In this document: piece after piece, positions 7,095 through 14,844 of the stretch
Position numbering within the stretch: the first letter of the stretch is position 1
How the letters are laid out: each line of letters begins with the position of its first letter
Assembly: GCF_946479975.1 (NCBI RefSeq)
Contig: NZ_CAMLIX010000067.1
Span: 1 to 20,751 of the forward strand
Direction: 5' to 3'
Source: an uncultured Flavobacterium sp.
Lineage (GTDB): Bacteria > Bacteroidota > Bacteroidia > Flavobacteriales > Flavobacteriaceae
DNA: 20,751 nt
Notes under the pieces: generated by a model
The model's database searches: none
What the model saw: only the letters and a program-made list of their open reading frames with translations
What the model was told of the DNA's origin: nothing
Made by a program: the position numbers and the translations under genes

Positions 7095-8612
7095 TTAAAT
7101 TTTATCTACTTTAAAATATATCTTTATAAGACTTAAAGTTGTTTCATAAAGTGTCTCCCGTCTTACTTTCGCCACTAACCATGATAAGAAACTCATAATT
7201 AAAATATCTTTCGGACCGTTTTGTGCTGTGATTATAAAATCTTCTATTGTTTTTTGAAATTTTTCAGTTTGTATAATTTCAGGTTTCAGGGCATATTGTT
7301 CTACAAACAAAAGGTATTGAACAACACGTTCTTCATTTACAGTTAAAAGGTATTTTTTGTAGCGTCTTTTAAAGCTCTTTATTCGGGATAATGCCAATTC
7401 GGTGTTTTCTTGTTGAGCATGCAGGAGAATTTCAACCAGACACTTTTTGATAGTCCAGTCCATTCCCATTTTCTTTTCGTACCAGCTGTCGGTGTGGTTC
7501 AGTTTTGCCATTTCTTTTGTGGCATTGCGTCCCGAATTTTGCTGTATATAAAAAACGATAATCATAAGTCGAATATCGTTACTGTCATTAGGATCGGCTT
7601 TTTTGTTTGATGAAAGCGCTTCTTCGGCAATTGCTATCGCTTTTTGTGAATTCCTAAGATAATTTTCATTGAAAGCCAATAACAAGAAATACCTCAAACA
7701 GAAACGCTGGTAATACTTACCAGATTGCTTCTGAAGTTCGGCAAACATCAAATCGAGATAATGCAAAGACTCTGTAAACTGTCCGTTGCGGAAATAGAAG
7801 TTAGCTATAAAATACAAGATGTAAATGTGATAGTACAAATGTCGATCTGAGAGATCTGTTTTTTTACTGATGAATCGGTAGCTTTTAAGAACAAAAGGCT
7901 GTATGAGTGAAAAATTATTGTTTATAGAGGCATATTCATTGGCAATAAATAAAATTTGATACAACGATTTAAAAGTCAATCCCTGTTTTAATGAGATTCC
8001 ATGTGTTTCGATAGTGTTTTTTATAAGTGCTTGAAAATCTACTATTCGTCCTTCGTGATAAATAGCGGCAAGTTCGCGACGCAAAACTGCATAACCCAAA
8101 TTAAGCTGTTCCTGGTATTCGGCCTTTTTTTTATTTGCTTTAAACTTCTGTGTTATTTCTTCAATGGGTTCCGCTAAATTGAAATGAGCAAATTGAATCT
8201 GAGTCAGATAGATTTCGTTTAGAAGACTAAAATGTTCAATGCTCAAGGCAATTTCCTCGGCTTTAGCCAGACATTTAAAAGCGGTTTTTATAAGTTTATG
8301 TTCAAATAATAAACGGCTGACTACAATAAGGCGAAGCACTGCATTTTCTTGTGAAGTATCATTTTCAAAACTTCGATTAGCCATGAAATCTATCATGTTA
8401 TCATAGAGCCTTTTTCGAAGAGCATGATAAGCGTCGGTACTTTTTTTGTCTTTTAATTTATTATTTTTACTATTTATATCGTCAGTTTTTAATGAATTGA
8501 ATAATTCAATATTTCCTGTGTCTTTACGTTTATTTTTCTTTGATAAATACTGTACGAATGCTTTTTTGTCAGCTTCATTCATCATATTTGATATTTCTTC
8601 TAAGGCATTCAT
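7095..8612 (-). CDS. all-helical (TPR-like) protein of unknown function
   Basis: 505 residues, transcribed toward the RHS locus. The sequence is helical throughout, with no signal peptide and no membrane segment, so it is likely cytoplasmic. The N-terminal part (MNALEEISNMMNEADKKAFV then YLSKKNKRKDT, later AYHALRKRLYDNMIDFMANR) resembles a family common in Flavobacteriaceae with no assigned function. The later part contains paired helices of TPR type (for example IAIAEEALSSNK, FRNGQFTESLHYLDLMFAEL) but no clean TPR consensus. It may be a scaffold or regulatory protein. It stands alone: its 3' end is convergent with the decayed membrane gene and its 5' end is divergent from the YiaA-type gene. 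The length and start (ATG at 8612) fit the family as remembered; function is unknown. Confidence 0.85.
   Translation of the reverse strand: MNALEEISNMMNEADKKAFVQYLSKKNKRKDTGNIELFNSLKTDDINSKNNKLKDKKSTDAYHALRKRLYDNMIDFMANRSFENDTSQENAVLRLIVVSRLLFEHKLIKTAFKCLAKAEEIALSIEHFSLLNEIYLTQIQFAHFNLAEPIEEITQKFKANKKKAEYQEQLNLGYAVLRRELAAIYHEGRIVDFQALIKNTIETHGISLKQGLTFKSLYQILFIANEYASINNNFSLIQPFVLKSYRFISKKTDLSDRHLYYHIYILYFIANFYFRNGQFTESLHYLDLMFAELQKQSGKYYQRFCLRYFLLLAFNENYLRNSQKAIAIAEEALSSNKKADPNDSNDIRLMIIVFYIQQNSGRNATKEMAKLNHTDSWYEKKMGMDWTIKKCLVEILLHAQQENTELALSRIKSFKRRYKKYLLTVNEERVVQYLLFVEQYALKPEIIQTEKFQKTIEDFIITAQNGPKDILIMSFLSWLVAKVRRETLYETTLSLIKIYFKVDKI
8473..8493. repeat. 21-bp exact direct repeat, copy inside the 505-residue gene
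   Basis: The 21 bases starting TTTATATCGTCAG recur exactly at 8652-8672. On the minus strand this copy encodes LKTDDIN within a Lys/Asp/Asn-rich, low-constraint stretch near the N terminus. Confidence 0.85.
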
Positions 8613-8651
8613 AAGTTTTATTTTGTTCGGATAAAGATATTAAAATGTGTT

Positions 8652-8672
8652 TTTATATCGTCAGTTTTTAAT
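8652..8672. repeat. 21-bp exact direct repeat, copy in the divergent promoter region
   Basis: Same 21 bases as 8473-8493, located 40 bases upstream of the minus-strand start at 8612 and 66 bases upstream of the plus-strand start at 8739. It may be a regulatory site or a remnant of local duplication. Confidence 0.85.
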
Positions 8673-8705
8673 ATAAATTGACTTTTACAGCTTCTAATTC
8701 ATTCT

Positions 8706-8713
8706 GATATTTG
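8706..8713 (+). promoter_or_regulatory. possible -7 promoter element for the YiaA-type gene
   Basis: GATATTTG differs at one base from the Bacteroidota TAnnTTTG element and lies 25 bases before the ATG. A TTG at 8678-8680 is somewhat far upstream for the partner element, so this call is weak. Confidence 0.25.
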
Positions 8714-8738
8714 CTTCATAATTATAAAACATAAAATT

Positions 8739-9212
8739 ATGGAACCGCTAAAATCAAATGAATTAAACAACAGTTCAGAATTTAAAAATGAAAAATTAAA
8801 TAATGGAGTAAATCCTCTAAAACCAAGTGCTGCTTTTGTGGGCGCATCCTGGATGACATTAATTATCGGGATGACTTCATATTGCATCGGACTTTATAAT
8901 TCGGCAATGGCTTACAACGAAAAAGGATATTATTTTACAATTCTCCTCTTTGGACTCTTCTCTGTAATATCAGTACAAAAAAGTGTGAGAGACAGGCTGG
9001 TAGGTATTCCCGTAACCGATTTATATTACAGCATAAGTTGGTTTAGTACCATCGCTTCGATAGTATTGCTCATAATCGGATTATGGAATGCTAATTTATT
9101 ACTCAGCGAAAAAGGATTCTTCGGAATGTCGTTCGTGTTAGGATTGTTTTCTTCACTCGCTGTACAAAAAAACACCAGAGATCTTAAACAATTTGAATCT
9201 TCTAACATATAG
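8739..9212 (+). CDS. yiaA: YiaA/YiaB-family inner-membrane protein
   Basis: 157 residues. After a polar N-terminal stretch of about 30 residues come two copies of the YiaAB two-helix unit. The first (about 51-85) has GLYNSAMAYNEKGYYF and ends VQKSVRD; the second (about 114-148) has GLWNANLLLSEKGFFG and ends VQKNTRD. Four membrane helices in total match the E. coli YiaA layout and wording closely. The biochemical role of the family is unknown. The extended hydrophilic N terminus is longer than in E. coli as remembered. It is a single gene, divergent from the 505-residue protein; the next gene starts 229 bases later, so they are probably not cotranscribed. Confidence 0.93.
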   Translation: MEPLKSNELNNSSEFKNEKLNNGVNPLKPSAAFVGASWMTLIIGMTSYCIGLYNSAMAYNEKGYYFTILLFGLFSVISVQKSVRDRLVGIPVTDLYYSISWFSTIASIVLLIIGLWNANLLLSEKGFFGMSFVLGLFSSLAVQKNTRDLKQFESSNI

Positions 9213-9223
9213 TTTTTAGCGGG

Positions 9224-9269
9224 CCTCATTACTGTCACTGAATGGTGCGGTTTTGAGGTTTTCTATTTT
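9224..9269 (+). terminator. weak terminator-like structure after the YiaA-type gene
   Basis: CCTCA (9224-9228) can pair with TGAGG (9254-9258) around a long loop that has a short inner CATT/AATG pairing, followed by TTTTCTATTTTT. The stem is short. A TAAATTTG (9291-9298) beyond it matches the -7 promoter consensus but is about 144 bases from the next ATG. Confidence 0.3.
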
Positions 9270-9441
9270 TAATTGATGGGAAATCTGTTTTAAATTTGTT
9301 TCTATGAAAGATTAAAGCAAGTTCTTTATCAGAAAAAAACAAATAAACTTCAACTACATTTTTCAGTATATTTCTCCAATATTTTTTTAAATTGGGCTAA
9401 AAAAAATCTCATACTTCTATCGAGAAGCAAATAATCTCATA

Positions 9442-10149
9442 ATGTCCTCTATGAATAATACATTTTCAAACAACAGCCAGATTGGTGTAGTTTCTTCTTT
9501 TGCTGAACTTACAGTTACAGATTTCAAAGGAGAAATGAATGCGTTATGCTGGTACAGAAATTTAGATGGTGATTTTAACGAGATTGTAGCAAAATTAACT
9601 TTAAAAGAAAATATAACAGAAGTTTATCCAGAAGATTTAATTGCACTCCAACTTTCAGAAAAAGGCAATATCGCTAGAGAAATAATCTTAAATGATATAC
9701 AACTATTAACTGATTATGGCGCTTCGCCCTCTCTAAATTTATTGAAATCTTATGATCGTGATGATGAATTTGATTTCATATCTACTGATGTTTATTCGTT
9801 TCATGTTGATCGTTCGCCCATTGCAACAGATACTTTTTTATGTACTTATCACGGAGCATCGAGTGATATAATTGCAAATTCTCAGGCAGAGCAGAAAATT
9901 TTAATTCCAGAAATTCGACAAAAGCTCAAAGAACTGCACGATGGAACAGAGGAGGAATTCGAAAACTTTTTAAAGGAGAATTATTTTGATTTGCATTATC
10001 AGGTAAATTCAGATGCAGCACCTATTAATTTAGGTTTAATGCATCTTTGGCGTCTGGCAGTAGATCATCCACAACAAAAAGTGCTGCCGTGTATTCATAG
10101 AGCACCAGCAGAAAATGAAGGAGAATATCGATTATTGCTGATTTGCTAG
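9442..10149 (+). CDS. DUF1826-like protein, possible Fe(II)/2-oxoglutarate dioxygenase fold
   Basis: 235 residues, no signal peptide or membrane helix, so probably cytoplasmic. The middle (VYSFHVDRSP, His121 and Asp123, then FLCTYHGASSDII) and the end (LPCIHRAPAENEGEYRLLL, His219 and Arg230) resemble the DUF1826 pattern of an H-x-D near CTYxG and a terminal HR-P...RLLL. The same order, HxD...H...R, is the metal and cosubstrate motif of 2-oxoglutarate/Fe(II) oxygenases. Family membership is from memory of the pattern and the enzymatic reading is inference. Start choice: ATG 9442; a second ATG at codon 4 is also possible. It stands alone between non-coding gaps of about 230 and 370 bases, so the context gives no substrate. 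Confidence 0.75.
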   Translation: MSSMNNTFSNNSQIGVVSSFAELTVTDFKGEMNALCWYRNLDGDFNEIVAKLTLKENITEVYPEDLIALQLSEKGNIAREIILNDIQLLTDYGASPSLNLLKSYDRDDEFDFISTDVYSFHVDRSPIATDTFLCTYHGASSDIIANSQAEQKILIPEIRQKLKELHDGTEEEFENFLKENYFDLHYQVNSDAAPINLGLMHLWRLAVDHPQQKVLPCIHRAPAENEGEYRLLLIC

Positions 10150-10172
10150 AGTAATTGTACATTGCTGTATAG

Positions 10173-10196
10173 TTATGAAACGTTTAAATTTCATAA
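10173..10196. terminator. possible weak terminator hairpin after the DUF1826-like gene
   Basis: TTATGAAA and TTTCATAA form a perfect 8-bp inverted repeat around an 8-base loop, 24 bases after the stop at 10149. There is no T-run after it, so a terminator role is uncertain. Confidence 0.3.
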
Positions 10197-10417
10197 TCAT
10201 ATATTTATTCTCCCTTCAAAAACTAAAACTGTACTTATTGAACTGATTATTTAGACAAAGGAAAAACCGAAAATCACTCCTTCAGTCGCATGATTGAATA
10301 CTTTTTAGATAAATAATTCCTCATTAGTCAAAAAAAGACAAAAAAATATATTCTTTCTATATCTAAATTCATGTAAATAAAAGTTTAATTTTATCTTTAC
10401 AATTATATACTCTTATT
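10197..10417. other. non-coding gap upstream of the fructan regulator
   Basis: The gap between the DUF1826-like gene and the regulator is about 367 bases if the regulator starts at 10517. This part is very AT-rich and holds no gene. It has TTCATGTAAA at 10368-10377, matching the half-site consensus found upstream of the MFS gene, and TATCTTTA at 10392-10399, one base off a TAnnTTTG promoter element but without a clear upstream partner. Confidence 0.4.
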
Positions 10418-10460
10418 GCTTGTCCCTTTAAAATAATCCTTCCTAATTATTTTGACAAGC
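10418..10460. promoter_or_regulatory. two-tier perfect inverted repeat before the regulator gene
   Basis: Outer arms GCTTGTC (10418-10424) and GACAAGC (10454-10460) enclose inner arms AAAATAAT (10430-10437) and ATTATTTT (10446-10453), with an 8-base loop and a 5-base one-sided bulge: 15 paired bases in all. No T-run follows. It ends 56 bases before the ATG at 10517, so it could be a leader hairpin or a large operator. Confidence 0.6.
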
Positions 10461-10516
10461 TGTTGGTTAAGAGCGGATATTCTAAAATCATTTTTACTTA
10501 CATAAACTCTAATTTC

Positions 10517-13255
10517 ATGTATCAATTTGTAAAATATATTTTGCTGTTTTTGACAGCATCACTAATTATGGTTTCCTGCAAGCAAAAGCAGGGAGACAAA
10601 ATTAAAGTTGGTTTTTCGCAGGCAATGACAACCGACGACTGGCGCAAACAAATGAACAGTTCTATAAAAATTGAAGCTTCACTGCGACCAGAAGTCGACT
10701 TGACAATAAAAGACGCCAACAACAATGTCGAAAAACAGATCGAAGACATTGAACGTTTTATTTCAAATAAGGTCGATGTAATTATCGTATCGCCAATTCA
10801 GTCCAAGCCTTTAACGGCAGTTGTAGAAAAATCCATAAAAGCAGGAATTCCAGTTCTTGTTGTTGATCGAAAAATTGAAGGGGAAAGTTATACAGCATAT
10901 CTTGGGGCTGATAATATTGAAATAGGACGAATTGCCGGCCGTTATATTGTCTCGCACAGTAAAGGATCGGGTACAATTATTGAAATTACAGGCGCTAGTG
11001 GATCATCTCCAGCTTATGAAAGAACGCTTGGTTTTCATCAGATTATCAATGAAAATAAACGTTTTAAGATTGTGAATACCATTCAAGGAGACTGGGAAAA
11101 AGAGTCTGTAAAAGCACCTTTGAAAGCAATTCTTTTACAAAATCCAAATGTGGAATACATATTCGCTCAAAACGATAGAATGGCTTTAAGTGCTTGGGAA
11201 ACAGCAAAAACCTTAGGTTTAGAAAAGAAAATAAAATTTATTGGAGTTGACGCTTTAAACACAGTAAATGGCGGAATCGAATTGGTAAAAAATGGCGTTC
11301 TTGACGGCACAATTTTATATCCAACCGGCGGAAATGAAGCGTTGAAACTAGCGCTGAAAATGTACAACAAGGAATCAATTTCGAGAAATAATATATTGAA
11401 TACCATTGTTATAGATAAAAATAATGCTGAAATTATCGAAAACCAAATGGATAAAGTCGATCAGCAGCAATTGGTTATCGAGTCACAGCAAGGGGCGATT
11501 AAGGTGCAGGAAAAAGAATATGCTTCGCAGAATAATTTAGTGCGGCTACTTAGTTTTTTTATTGTAATTATCTTAAGCTTAACAATTTACAGTATTTATT
11601 CGACGATTTCTATTTCAAAAAAGAAGAAGCAGTTAGAAAGAATCAATCAGACGGTACTTGATCAGAATAATGAAATTCAGGAAATGGCTCAGATTGCGGC
11701 AAAGAGTAATGAAGCAAAACTGAATTTCTTTACGGGATTATCGCATGAATTTAAAACGCCTATTACATTAATAATGAGTTATGTGGAGTCGTTAATAGAA
11801 AATGAGAAGATCAAAGGCACCGCACTGATTGATGAAGTGAAATTAATCCATAAAAACTCCAACAGATTATTACGATTGATCAATCAGTTATTGGATTTTA
11901 GGAAAATTGAAGAACAAAAATTCACGCTGAGAGCTTCAAATACTAAAATTTATGATTTTTCTAATGAAGTAATGGCGAACTTTAAAGGAGAAGCGGCCCG
12001 TAGAAATATTGATTTTCAATTAAGCTGCAAAAACAAAAATCTGGAATTGTTTATTGACCGTGGTTTAATGGATAAAGTCTATTTCAACTTACTGTCAAAT
12101 GCTTTTAAATTCACACCCGACAACGGAAAAATAAGTGTTTCAATAATTGAAAATCAGGATAATACTGTAAAAATTAATTTTAAAGATTCAGGAATAGGAA
12201 TTCCAGACGATGAACTTTCAAATGTTTTTGATCCTTTTTTCAGAGCTTCAAATAACAATAAAAACAGTTCAGGAATTGGTTTGCATTTGTCTAAAGAGTT
12301 TGTGCTTTTGCATCACGGAACTATCGAATTGAAATCAAAACAAGGAAGCGAATTCGTAATCACGCTCTTAAAAGGAAATAGTCATTTACAGCCTGGCGAG
12401 ATTATTCAGAAAGGTGAAAACTTAAAGAGTATTCCAAGTTTAATTACGGATAATTTGGATATAGAGACAGATTTAAAAGAAGTCAATACCATTTCAGATG
12501 CTGAAAAACATTCACTTTTAATCATAGAAGATAATGTAGATTTGGTCAATTTCTTAAAAATCAAACTTTCAAATGAATATGTAGTTTACACTTCTGATGG
12601 AAGTGATGCGATCGAAAAAGCTTTGGAAATAATTCCGGATATTATCATCTGCGACATTAATTTGGTAGACAAAGACGGTTACGAAATAAGCAGAGAATTG
12701 AAAAAAGACTTGCGTTCTTCTCATATTCCTATTATAATTTTGACGGCACAAAGCAATAAAGAATCCGTTTTAAAAGGCCTGCAGAGTGGAGTAGACCAGT
12801 ATCTGACAAAACCTTTTAGTCTTTCAATCCTAAAACAATCTATTTCAAGTCTGCTTTTCAACAGAGAAAAACTACGTTATTATTATACCAATAATATTTA
12901 CCGAGTTGAACCGGAATCAAAATTCGGAAATCAGGAACAGACTTTCATTACCAAAATGAATGAGATTATTAAGAAGAATGTCGAAAATCCGAAGTTTTCT
13001 GTTGAAGATTTAGCAGATAAGTTGGGTGTTTCGAGAGTGCAGCTGTATAGAAAAGTAAAGGCAATTATCGGAATTAATATCAGCGATCACATTAATAATG
13101 TAAAATTAGAGAAGGCAGCAGAACTTTTAAAGTCAAATGAAATGAATATCTCAGAGATTGCATACTCACTCGGATTCTCATCTCCGAATTATTTTTCTAC
13201 AGCTTTTAAGAATAAATTTGGAATTTCTCCTAAAGAATATAAAACTTCAAGTTAA
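10517..13255 (+). CDS. hybrid two-component system regulator of the fructan locus (periplasmic sugar sensor, kinase, receiver, AraC)
   Basis: 912 residues from ATG 10517. An upstream in-frame TTG (10463) directly abuts a hairpin and would bury the signal sequence, so it was not chosen. Order: signal/anchor helix (about 1-20, ending IMVSC with a possible lipid-modified Cys21); LacI-type periplasmic sugar-binding domain (about 28-310, KVGFSQAMTTDDWRKQMN through PTGGNEALKLALKMY); membrane helix (about 344-364); HisKA with SHEFKTP (His410); HATPase with NLLSNAFKFTP, DSGIGIP and SSGIGLHLS; receiver with acidic pair 671-672, phospho-acceptor Asp713 (IICDINL) and Lys765; AraC helix-turn-helix at the C terminus (EIAYSLGFSSPNYFSTAFKN). 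It matches Bacteroides BT1754, which binds fructose and activates a fructan locus. The neighbouring GH32 gene supports the same ligand here, by inference. It probably activates the MFS-GH32-SusCD genes. Confidence 0.95.
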   Translation: MYQFVKYILLFLTASLIMVSCKQKQGDKIKVGFSQAMTTDDWRKQMNSSIKIEASLRPEVDLTIKDANNNVEKQIEDIERFISNKVDVIIVSPIQSKPLTAVVEKSIKAGIPVLVVDRKIEGESYTAYLGADNIEIGRIAGRYIVSHSKGSGTIIEITGASGSSPAYERTLGFHQIINENKRFKIVNTIQGDWEKESVKAPLKAILLQNPNVEYIFAQNDRMALSAWETAKTLGLEKKIKFIGVDALNTVNGGIELVKNGVLDGTILYPTGGNEALKLALKMYNKESISRNNILNTIVIDKNNAEIIENQMDKVDQQQLVIESQQGAIKVQEKEYASQNNLVRLLSFFIVIILSLTIYSIYSTISISKKKKQLERINQTVLDQNNEIQEMAQIAAKSNEAKLNFFTGLSHEFKTPITLIMSYVESLIENEKIKGTALIDEVKLIHKNSNRLLRLINQLLDFRKIEEQKFTLRASNTKIYDFSNEVMANFKGEAARRNIDFQLSCKNKNLELFIDRGLMDKVYFNLLSNAFKFTPDNGKISVSIIENQDNTVKINFKDSGIGIPDDELSNVFDPFFRASNNNKNSSGIGLHLSKEFVLLHHGTIELKSKQGSEFVITLLKGNSHLQPGEIIQKGENLKSIPSLITDNLDIETDLKEVNTISDAEKHSLLIIEDNVDLVNFLKIKLSNEYVVYTSDGSDAIEKALEIIPDIIICDINLVDKDGYEISRELKKDLRSSHIPIIILTAQSNKESVLKGLQSGVDQYLTKPFSLSILKQSISSLLFNREKLRYYYTNNIYRVEPESKFGNQEQTFITKMNEIIKKNVENPKFSVEDLADKLGVSRVQLYRKVKAIIGINISDHINNVKLEKAAELLKSNEMNISEIAYSLGFSSPNYFSTAFKNKFGISPKEYKTSS

Positions 13256-13277
13256 TTTACATTTGAAAATGACTCAT

Positions 13278-13355
13278 TTCACGTATCAATTTTGAAGTTC
13301 ATGTAACAAAATCGAAACTACAAGGTTTTCGTAAAAGTTTTTTGATTTACGTAAA
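13278..13355 (+). promoter_or_regulatory. candidate operator: two pairs of direct repeats spaced 20 bp
   Basis: Four related 10-mers lie at 13278 (TTCACGTATC), 13298 (TTCATGTAAC), 13326 (TTTTCGTAAA) and 13346 (TTTACGTAAA, a perfect palindrome). Starts are 20, 28 and 20 bases apart, so each pair is on one helix face, as expected for AraC-type dimers binding direct repeats. The last site is about 130 bases before the MFS start, in the 230-base gap that must hold the promoter. A weaker match (GCATTGTAAA) starts 10 bases after the last one. The binding protein is inferred to be the upstream regulator. Confidence 0.5.
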
Positions 13356-13485
13356 GCATTGTAAATAAAGGTTTTGAGTTTAAAATGTCAAACTATCAAT
13401 ATTTATAGAAATAAATTGTAACATCATTAAAAATAAGTTGTTTTTTTTGCAGATATCTTAGCAACAAGTTTTTAATACATGTACA

Positions 13486-14844
13486 ATGAATAAGATATTA
13501 ATTTGGTCTGTTACTGCTGCACTGGCAGGTTTTCTTTTCGGTTTTGATACCGTAGTTATTTCTGGAGCTGATAAACAATTACAGCTTCTATGGCATTCAT
13601 CTGATGCTTTTCATGGTTCTGTTGTTATGGCAATGGCATTATGGGGAACTGTAGTTGGTGCTATATTTGGAGGAATCCCAACAAATAAAATAGGACGTAA
13701 AAAGACATTGTTCTGGATCGGAATTTTATATTTTATATCGGCAATTGGTGCCGCTTTTGCAAATGATCCTATTGTATTTGCAGCCTTTAGATTTATTGGA
13801 GGTTTAGGAGTTGGTGCTTCAACAATCGCTGCTCCGGCTTATGTTTCAGAAATTGCTCCTGCTGAAAAGAGAGGAAGATTGGTTGCTTTGTACCAGTTTA
13901 ATATTGTATTGGGTATTTTAATTGCTTTTATTTCTAATTATTTTTTAAAAGATATTGGAGAAAATGCCTGGAGATGGATGGTAGGAGTACAGGCAGTTCC
14001 TTCTATTATTTATATTCTTTTTATTTTGACAATTCCCGAAAGTCCAAGATGGCTTTTGTCTAAAAACCGCGATGAGGAAGCACGCAAGGTTTTATATGAC
14101 ATTGATCCGTCTGCGAATATTAATGATTTAATGGACGACTCGCGTGAAAATGGTGTGACTAAACACGAGAATATTTTCATGAAGAAATACCGTTTTCCGT
14201 TAATTCTGGCTTTCTTAATTGCATTCTTTAATCAGTTTTCAGGAATTAATGCATTTCTATATTATGCACCCAGAATTTTTGAAGAAGCTGGTTTAGGACA
14301 AAATACAGCCTTATTAAGCAGTATCGGAATCGGAGTTACAAATCTTATTTTCACCTTGATTGGTGTAGCATTAATTGACAAATTAGGAAGAAAGTTGTTA
14401 ATGTACATTGGTTCAGTTGGATATATTATTTCACTCGGCTTAGTATCGGCTTCTTTTTACTACAATTGGGGCGGTTTGTCAGTTCCTATTTTCCTTTTTT
14501 TGTTTATCGCTTCACATGCAATTGGTCAGGGTGCCGTAATTTGGGTTTTCATTTCAGAAATATTTCCAAATCACATTCGTGCCTCAGGACAAGCATTTGG
14601 AAGTTCTGTACACTGGGTTTTAGCAGCGATTATTCCGTCTTTAATTCCGATGCTATTTTCAGAAATCGGACCAGAAGTCGTATTCCTTATTTTTACCTTA
14701 ATGATGGTATTGCAGTTATTATTTGTAATTTTTCTGATGCCGGAAACAAAAGGAATCTCATTAGAAGTATTAAGCGAAACACTAACTAAAAAAAATAACC
14801 ACAAAAATGAAATCAAAGAAACATCTGCCGTTAGCTCTTTATAG
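13486..14844 (+). CDS. MFS sugar-porter-family monosaccharide transporter
   Basis: 452 residues with 12 likely membrane helices. Sugar-porter signatures are present in order: NKIGRKK (67-73) after helix 2, RGRLVALYQ (about 129-137), PESPRWLLS (184-192) at the end of the first half, QFSGINAFLYY (250-260), DKLGRK (298-303) and PETKG (419-423). It would carry a hexose, most likely fructose, across the inner membrane, probably with protons. This position matches the monosaccharide importer of Bacteroides fructan loci. Substrate is inferred from the GH32 neighbour. The C terminus runs 38 bases into the GH32 gene, so the two are transcribed together and perhaps translationally coupled. Start ATG 13486. 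Confidence 0.93.
   Translation: MNKILIWSVTAALAGFLFGFDTVVISGADKQLQLLWHSSDAFHGSVVMAMALWGTVVGAIFGGIPTNKIGRKKTLFWIGILYFISAIGAAFANDPIVFAAFRFIGGLGVGASTIAAPAYVSEIAPAEKRGRLVALYQFNIVLGILIAFISNYFLKDIGENAWRWMVGVQAVPSIIYILFILTIPESPRWLLSKNRDEEARKVLYDIDPSANINDLMDDSRENGVTKHENIFMKKYRFPLILAFLIAFFNQFSGINAFLYYAPRIFEEAGLGQNTALLSSIGIGVTNLIFTLIGVALIDKLGRKLLMYIGSVGYIISLGLVSASFYYNWGGLSVPIFLFLFIASHAIGQGAVIWVFISEIFPNHIRASGQAFGSSVHWVLAAIIPSLIPMLFSEIGPEVVFLIFTLMMVLQLLFVIFLMPETKGISLEVLSETLTKKNNHKNEIKETSAVSSL

Noticed and set aside
10463..10516. N-terminal extension of the regulator from TTG 10463
   Set aside because: It would put 18 extra residues before the signal helix and start directly at the base of a hairpin; ATG 10517 gives a normal signal sequence.
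14466..14789. 107-codon alternate-frame protein inside the MFS gene
   Set aside because: It lies wholly inside a well-supported transporter with clear family motifs and is rich in Cys, Phe and Ser without any domain.
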